Assembly: GCA_002482705.1 (NCBI GenBank)
Contig: DLGM01000312.1
Span: 10,827-28,554 of the forward strand
Length of the DNA stretch: 17,728 nt
Source: Cyanobacteria bacterium UBA7694
GTDB taxonomy: Bacteria > Cyanobacteriota > Sericytochromatia > UBA7694
Direction: 5' to 3'
In this document: one piece after another, positions 14,186-17,728 of the stretch
Position numbering within the stretch: position 1 is the first letter of the stretch
How the letters are laid out: every line of letters starts with the position of its first letter
Position numbers and translations under genes: made by a program
The notes under the pieces: model-generated
Database searches by the model: none
What the model was told of the DNA's origin: nothing
The model's input: the letters and a program-made list of their open reading frames with translations, nothing else

Positions 14186-15807
14186 GCTGACACCTCTTGC
14201 AATAATCCCTGCTCATTCCAAGTAAGCGTATAGTCCCAGCCTTTCAGTAGTTCACGCCGATTGGTCAACACCAAAATCGTGGTGCCCTCGGCATAGGTAT
14301 GTAAAGTCTTTAAAAGCGGTCCATTGGGTTGAATCTCAAGGGCGTCCAAAACCCCATCTAAAATCAGCAGCTTAGGCGCCAATAAAAGGGAACGAGCAAC
14401 CAAAAGACGCCGAACCTCATCAAGACTGAGGGGATAACCGGTATTACTCAGAGGGGTGTCAAAGCCTTCGGGTAAGGCTTGGATCCGCGGCCAAAGCCCT
14501 ACATCCTCAAGAATTTTACGCACATCAAGAATATCGTGGGGATGCCCAAGGGTGAGATTGTCCCATAAGCTCCCGGAGATAGTGTACAAACGCCGCAGGA
14601 TAATAATGTGCCGTTGCAAATAATTGGGGTCATAGTGGTGAGGTGGCACCCCTTCTAATTCGAGCTCAACAGGGCCTGGGGTTGTACCGGTTAACCAGGC
14701 ACTCACGCGTTCGGCAGAAACACCTTGTGCTCCCAAAATGGCAAGGTGAGAGCCCGATGAAACTGACAAACGGCCCGAAGCAGTGGGGAGTGCCAAAGAG
14801 AAACCACCGGTATGCCGTTCAGGAATCATGAGACGCCCCCCATGCTGCACAGGCAAGTCATAAATTTGCCCCAATTTATCAACCCCAGCCAATAAGTCAT
14901 AATAGGTTTCAAGGTGTTTACCAAACTTTGAAAAGCCATCGACCACACTGGCAACCACCAGTTCTGCCGCAACCAATTGCCCTATCGACAACTGCTGACG
15001 AATGACCAACCATCCGCCAATCCCCAAAAGCGCAGCACTGGCTACAGCCTGTAATAAAAAAGCCCCTACATTTTGACGGAACACAATGCGGAAATGTTTG
15101 CGCCGCGCATCAATATAACCATTCAGGAGTTTGTCCAAGCGCGCAACAGCATAATCAGAAGCGGTGTGATGATGGAACAAGCGCGGTTGACGCGCAACCT
15201 CTTCCATCCAAGCCACTATTTTGTATTTCAGCTTTGACTCGTAAATGCTGGTAGGTTCAGCCCGAAAGCCTAAGCCCCACAAAATGAAGGCGATGCACAA
15301 CAAAAGCACAAAATCAAAAACCAGTAAGAAGGGATGGTAAAAGGCCAATAACAGCATGCCAATAAAGGTTTGCAAGAGCACAGCCAATCCATCCAACAAC
15401 AAAAACGAAGCACTCTTTTGAATCGTGACGACATCAAAAAAACGATTGACCAACTCAGGGCCATTATGTTGCTCAAGAATCGCAGGATCCGTGTCCAGCA
15501 TACGCTCCGAAACATCAGCAGCGGTACGTACAAACAGCCGCTGTTGTAATAGTTCAACAACGGCTAAACGCAAAGAGCGCATCCAGGCCAAAAAACCCAG
15601 GGCTAAAAACACCAAGATGGTTAAAATGACCAGTGGTTGTAAGAGCGTACCAAAGGCTACCGTATTAACCAAAGATTGAACAGCTACCGGAACCACCAAT
15701 GAGAGTAAGCCCATCCCCATCGAATAGGCAATAACAACTCCCAACACCATTTTTTCCGGAGCCAATAACACCCAGAGGCGCTGATGAGGAGACATCATGT
15801 TATACAC
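14182..15807 (-). CDS. ABC transporter-like protein with a degenerate, probably ATPase-dead nucleotide-binding domain
   Basis: This is the first gene of the export operon. Residues about 15-310 are a six-helix ABC transmembrane domain, with hydrophobic stretches near 22-45, 55-75, 135-180 and 245-290. Residues about 335-541 keep the nucleotide-binding domain outline, but every catalytic motif is altered. The Walker A position reads GAQGVSAER (359-367) with no Lys. The Q-loop position has RR (405-406). The signature is LSLDE (460-464) instead of LSGGQ. Walker B is LLILDG (480-485), with Gly for the catalytic Glu. The H-loop reads TNR (515-517), with Asn for His. No premature stops occur, so this is a conserved pseudo-ATPase rather than decay. 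It starts at GTG 15807; ATGs at 15798 and 15795 are alternatives because no clear ribosome binding site is present. No C39 peptidase domain. Confidence 0.85.
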   Translation of the reverse strand: MYNMMSPHQRLWVLLAPEKMVLGVVIAYSMGMGLLSLVVPVAVQSLVNTVAFGTLLQPLVILTILVFLALGFLAWMRSLRLAVVELLQQRLFVRTAADVSERMLDTDPAILEQHNGPELVNRFFDVVTIQKSASFLLLDGLAVLLQTFIGMLLLAFYHPFLLVFDFVLLLCIAFILWGLGFRAEPTSIYESKLKYKIVAWMEEVARQPRLFHHHTASDYAVARLDKLLNGYIDARRKHFRIVFRQNVGAFLLQAVASAALLGIGGWLVIRQQLSIGQLVAAELVVASVVDGFSKFGKHLETYYDLLAGVDKLGQIYDLPVQHGGRLMIPERHTGGFSLALPTASGRLSVSSGSHLAILGAQGVSAERVSAWLTGTTPGPVELELEGVPPHHYDPNYLQRHIIILRRLYTISGSLWDNLTLGHPHDILDVRKILEDVGLWPRIQALPEGFDTPLSNTGYPLSLDEVRRLLVARSLLLAPKLLILDGVLDALEIQPNGPLLKTLHTYAEGTTILVLTNRRELLKGWDYTLTWNEQGLLQEVSA

Positions 15808-15846
15808 AACCCATAATATTTAGAGAATACAACCACATCTAAACTA

Positions 15847-15855
15847 ATTATAACA
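15847..15855 (-). promoter_or_regulatory. Extended -10 promoter of the ABC-HlyD-TolC operon
   Basis: On the minus strand this reads TGTTATAAT, a perfect extended -10 element about 40 bases upstream of the GTG. A TTGATA lies upstream but at 20 bases spacing, too far to be an ideal -35. An AT-rich imperfect dyad CAAAT-TAAT-ATTTG (15854-15867) overlaps its upstream edge. Confidence 0.55.
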
Positions 15856-15995
15856 AATTAATATTTGAATGTTATCAAGTATGCATTTAATCTGATTCAG
15901 CAAATGACCCGGTCTTCTCTACCCTGAAAAACAGGGGTATTCAGGATTGGGGCTCACTTCGCCAAAGGCTCCAGACGAGAACAATATAACACCTG

Positions 15996-16025
15996 TTGGC
16001 AAGGAGCGGTGAAATATAGTAGAAT
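15996..16025 (+). promoter_or_regulatory. Candidate promoter of the SpoIID-like gene
   Basis: TTGGCA (15996-16001), an 18-base spacer and TAGAAT (16020-16025) form a plausible sigma-70 promoter about 85 bases before the preferred start at 16109. A start at the upstream ATG 16052 would leave a very short leader without a ribosome binding site. Confidence 0.45.
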
Positions 16026-16108
16026 CGACAGAATGCTTTTGCATTGTTGGAATGTTAAAAGCTGGTTTCCTGCCAGCTATGCCCAAACCCAATGAGGTCA
16101 GACACCGG

Positions 16109-17320
16109 ATGAAAAATGTCACCTGTTGCGCAGCGATCGCCCTATTTTTAAGTTTTGGGGGAGCTGCAGCCCTCGCAGAAGATGACCTAGCGATTCGTAT
16201 CGGTATTGCCGAAAGCGTCAAAGTAGCCACTGTCACCGTTTCAAAAATGTCGCCCATCAAAGTAGAAACCCCGCTGGGTTGGCAAACTCTCGCCACTCTT
16301 TCCCCCTCTGTTCCCCTCAAGCTCGAAATGGTTGGCGGCCAAGTGCGCGTTTCTGGCCCCATTCCCCCACAAACGTTTAAACGGGTTCAGCTCATGCCCG
16401 AAGATCAAGAAACGCTCGTCAGCGCCCAAGGAAAATGGTATCGCGGTGGTCTGGATGTCTACCCAGCCACTACCCAAAGTTTGGCGGTAGTAAACGAAGT
16501 CCCGCTCGAAAAATATCTGTTTGGCGTGATCCCTTCCGAAATGCCCGCTTCATGGCCCATTGAAGCGCTTAAATCGCAGGCTGTTGCAGCCCGCACTTAT
16601 ACCATCAGCCACTTGGGAGCCCACCGTAAAAAAGGGTATGATTTGGTAGCTACCACGAGCAGCCAAGTTTATCAGGGCGTCAAGGGTGAAACATTTCAAA
16701 GCAATCAGGCCGTCAGCACCACTGCGGGTGAAATCTTAACCCACAACAATAAACCCATCCACGCTTATTATCATTCCACATCCGGAGGCCAAACAGAAGC
16801 CGGATCTTCCCTCTGGGCCCCTTTTGCCTACCTACAGTCAGTGGCCGATTATGACCATGATTCACCTAAGTTCACTTGGTACAGCGAATTCAGTCAGCCG
16901 GAAATGAAAACCGCGCTAGCTAAGATGGGCATACAAGTGGGAGACGTTTTGGCCTTACAGACAAGCCAACGCAGTGTTGGCGGCCGGGTCAAAACCTTAC
17001 GCATTGTGGGCACCCAAGGCACCAAACAGTTGGATGGAGCCAAAATGCGTACTGCTCTGGGCCTCAATAGCACCTTTTTTAATGTGGGCAGTATCAGCCC
17101 CCAAGGCGATCTGCAAGATGCCCCAGACAGCCAAAACATCCCCCGCAGTTTCCAAATTGCCGGGCGCGGCTGGGGCCATGGTTTAGGGATGTCACAATGG
17201 GGAGCCCGTGGCATGGCTATGCGCGGTCACAACTACCGCGATATTCTCGGCCATTATTATCGTGGTGCATCCCTTGAGCGCTTAAATAAGTCAGCCATGC
17301 GCCTGGCCCAAACGCCCTAA
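16109..17320 (+). CDS. SpoIID/LytB-family peptidoglycan lytic transglycosylase-like protein
   Basis: SpoIID-family enzymes cleave glycan strands of peptidoglycan; outside spore formers they act in septal or general wall remodelling. This protein has 403 residues. A signal peptide (1-23, ending GGAAALA) directs it to the periplasm. The SpoIID domain runs from about 115 to 385: NEVPLEKYLFGVIPSEMP, where Glu144 matches the catalytic Glu of B. subtilis SpoIID, then EALKSQAVAARTYT, YYHSTSGGQTE, and near the end GRGWGHGLGMSQWGARGMA. I chose ATG 16109 because GAGGT (16094-16098) lies 10 bases upstream and the signal peptide starts there. An in-frame ATG at 16052 would add 19 residues and has no ribosome binding site. 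There are no sporulation genes nearby, so a spore role is not implied. Confidence 0.9.
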   Translation: MKNVTCCAAIALFLSFGGAAALAEDDLAIRIGIAESVKVATVTVSKMSPIKVETPLGWQTLATLSPSVPLKLEMVGGQVRVSGPIPPQTFKRVQLMPEDQETLVSAQGKWYRGGLDVYPATTQSLAVVNEVPLEKYLFGVIPSEMPASWPIEALKSQAVAARTYTISHLGAHRKKGYDLVATTSSQVYQGVKGETFQSNQAVSTTAGEILTHNNKPIHAYYHSTSGGQTEAGSSLWAPFAYLQSVADYDHDSPKFTWYSEFSQPEMKTALAKMGIQVGDVLALQTSQRSVGGRVKTLRIVGTQGTKQLDGAKMRTALGLNSTFFNVGSISPQGDLQDAPDSQNIPRSFQIAGRGWGHGLGMSQWGARGMAMRGHNYRDILGHYYRGASLERLNKSAMRLAQTP

Positions 17321-17437
17321 CCGTCAGCCCTATCCGCCCAGGCGCATTGTATACCCCCCCCTCGGAGGCCTCCTTCTGCTGTTCTGACAACCTCCGCCTA
17401 TGGGATACTAGAGCCTAAATTCTCAGGAAAACGATTG

Positions 17438-17728
17438 ATGTCTGCAAACGACCTGTTGCTATCTGCTTATGACTACATCCTCCCAGAAGAGCTGATCGCA
17501 CAATATCCCGCCGATCGCCGCGACCACTCGCGCTTACTGACATATAAGCGCTCTCAACAGCAAATAACCCATCACTGGTTTTATGATTTGCCCAGTCTTT
17601 TAGAACCCGGTGATCTGTTGGTCTTGAACAATACCCGCGTGTTCCCAGCACGCTTATTTGGGGTCAAAGCCGAAACGGGAACGCGCTTCCAGTTTTTACT
17701 CAGCCGCCCCATGGCGGGTTTGGCTTGG
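17438..17728 (+). CDS. queA: S-adenosylmethionine:tRNA ribosyltransferase-isomerase QueA (3' end outside window)
   Basis: QueA transfers and isomerises the ribosyl group of S-adenosylmethionine onto 7-aminomethyl-7-deazaguanine in tRNA, giving epoxyqueuosine in queuosine synthesis. Only the first 97 codons are present, and the frame is open to the window edge. Family features are clear: YDYILPEELIAQYPADRRDH with SRLL, then LLEPGDLLVLNNTRVFPARL. ATG 17438 follows AGGA (17425-17428) at 9 bases. A TTG directly before it in frame is less likely. The 117-base gap to the SpoIID-like gene contains a GGAGGCCTCC palindrome (17364-17373) but no T-tract terminator, so read-through from upstream is possible. 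Confidence 0.95.
   Translation, partial: MSANDLLLSAYDYILPEELIAQYPADRRDHSRLLTYKRSQQQITHHWFYDLPSLLEPGDLLVLNNTRVFPARLFGVKAETGTRFQFLLSRPMAGLAW

Larger units (their letters stand above)
15808..16108. other. Divergent intergenic region between the export operon and the SpoIID-like gene
   Basis: This gene-free stretch of about 300 bases holds the minus-strand extended -10 promoter on its left and the candidate spoIID promoter on its right. The left half is strongly AT-rich. A small hairpin (CCCTG-A5-CAGGG, 15922-15936) in the middle has no T-tract on either strand and is not a convincing terminator. I see no RNA gene or coding potential here. Confidence 0.6.

Noticed and set aside
14182..15807. Pseudogene call for the ABC protein
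   Set aside because: The frame is intact over 541 codons, the motifs are substituted rather than disrupted, and it overlaps the next gene by ATGA, so it appears to be maintained.
15920..15939. Hairpin TACCCTG-A5-CAGGGGTA as a terminator
   Set aside because: The stem has a bulge, and no T-tract follows on either strand.
16133..16140. GCGATCGC (HIP1-like octamer of cyanobacteria), also at 13658-13665
   Set aside because: Only two copies seen in 17.7 kb, against about one per kb in HIP1-rich cyanobacteria. Not enough to call enrichment or to support taxonomy.
17364..17396. GGAGGCCTCC palindrome and CGGAGG/CCTCCG pair as a terminator before queA
   Set aside because: There is no T-tract and the loop is long. 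It may be structured RNA but cannot be supported as a terminator.

Overview
The window looks like chromosomal DNA of a flagellated, Gram-negative (two-membrane) bacterium with mid-range GC. Seen directly: flagellar switch and export genes, a TolC/HlyD-type envelope-spanning export operon, a PBP4-type D-Ala-D-Ala carboxypeptidase, a SpoIID-family peptidoglycan enzyme, citrate synthase and the start of queA. A diderm with SpoIID and an atypical flagellar switch would fit a non-photosynthetic cyanobacterial relative (Vampirovibrionia/Melainabacteria type). That assignment is inference from gene content only. There are no RNA genes, CRISPR arrays or insertion sequences that I can support.

Layout. 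(1) 1-2131 (+): three tandem paralogues of a glycine-rich, probably membrane-inserting protein of unknown function. The first is cut by the window edge. The first two end at a strong terminator (1206-1244); the third has its own promoter and a terminator shared with the convergent dacB. (2) 2191-3630 (-): dacB. (3) 3631-3796: divergent control region with a promoter for each side and a GAAC-N4-GTTC dyad. (4) 3797-10136 (+): flagellar operon fliM - membrane-SpoA fusion - fliN - fliO - fliP - fliQ - fliR - membrane-anchored TPR protein. (5) 10326-11447 (+): citrate synthase, whose promoter sits between two halves of a perfect 11-bp inverted repeat. (6) 15807-11467 (-): overlapping three-gene export operon (ABC-type protein, HlyD-type adaptor, TolC-type outer membrane channel). 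(7) 16109-17320 (+): SpoIID-like protein. (8) 17438-end (+): queA, cut by the window edge.

How the genes work together. FliM, FliN and the fusion protein all end in SpoA domains, so this operon encodes three potential C-ring or sorting-platform subunits, one of them apparently anchored in the membrane by about six helices. FliO/P/Q/R build the export gate that the C-ring feeds. In the minus-strand operon, the ABC protein keeps its membrane domain but has lost every ATPase motif, so the HlyD/TolC conduit cannot be powered by this protein alone.

The strongest candidates for something undescribed are the multi-pass membrane-SpoA fusion inside the fliM-fliN operon, the pseudo-ATPase ABC protein wired to HlyD and TolC, and the glycine-zipper paralogue triplet at the left end.
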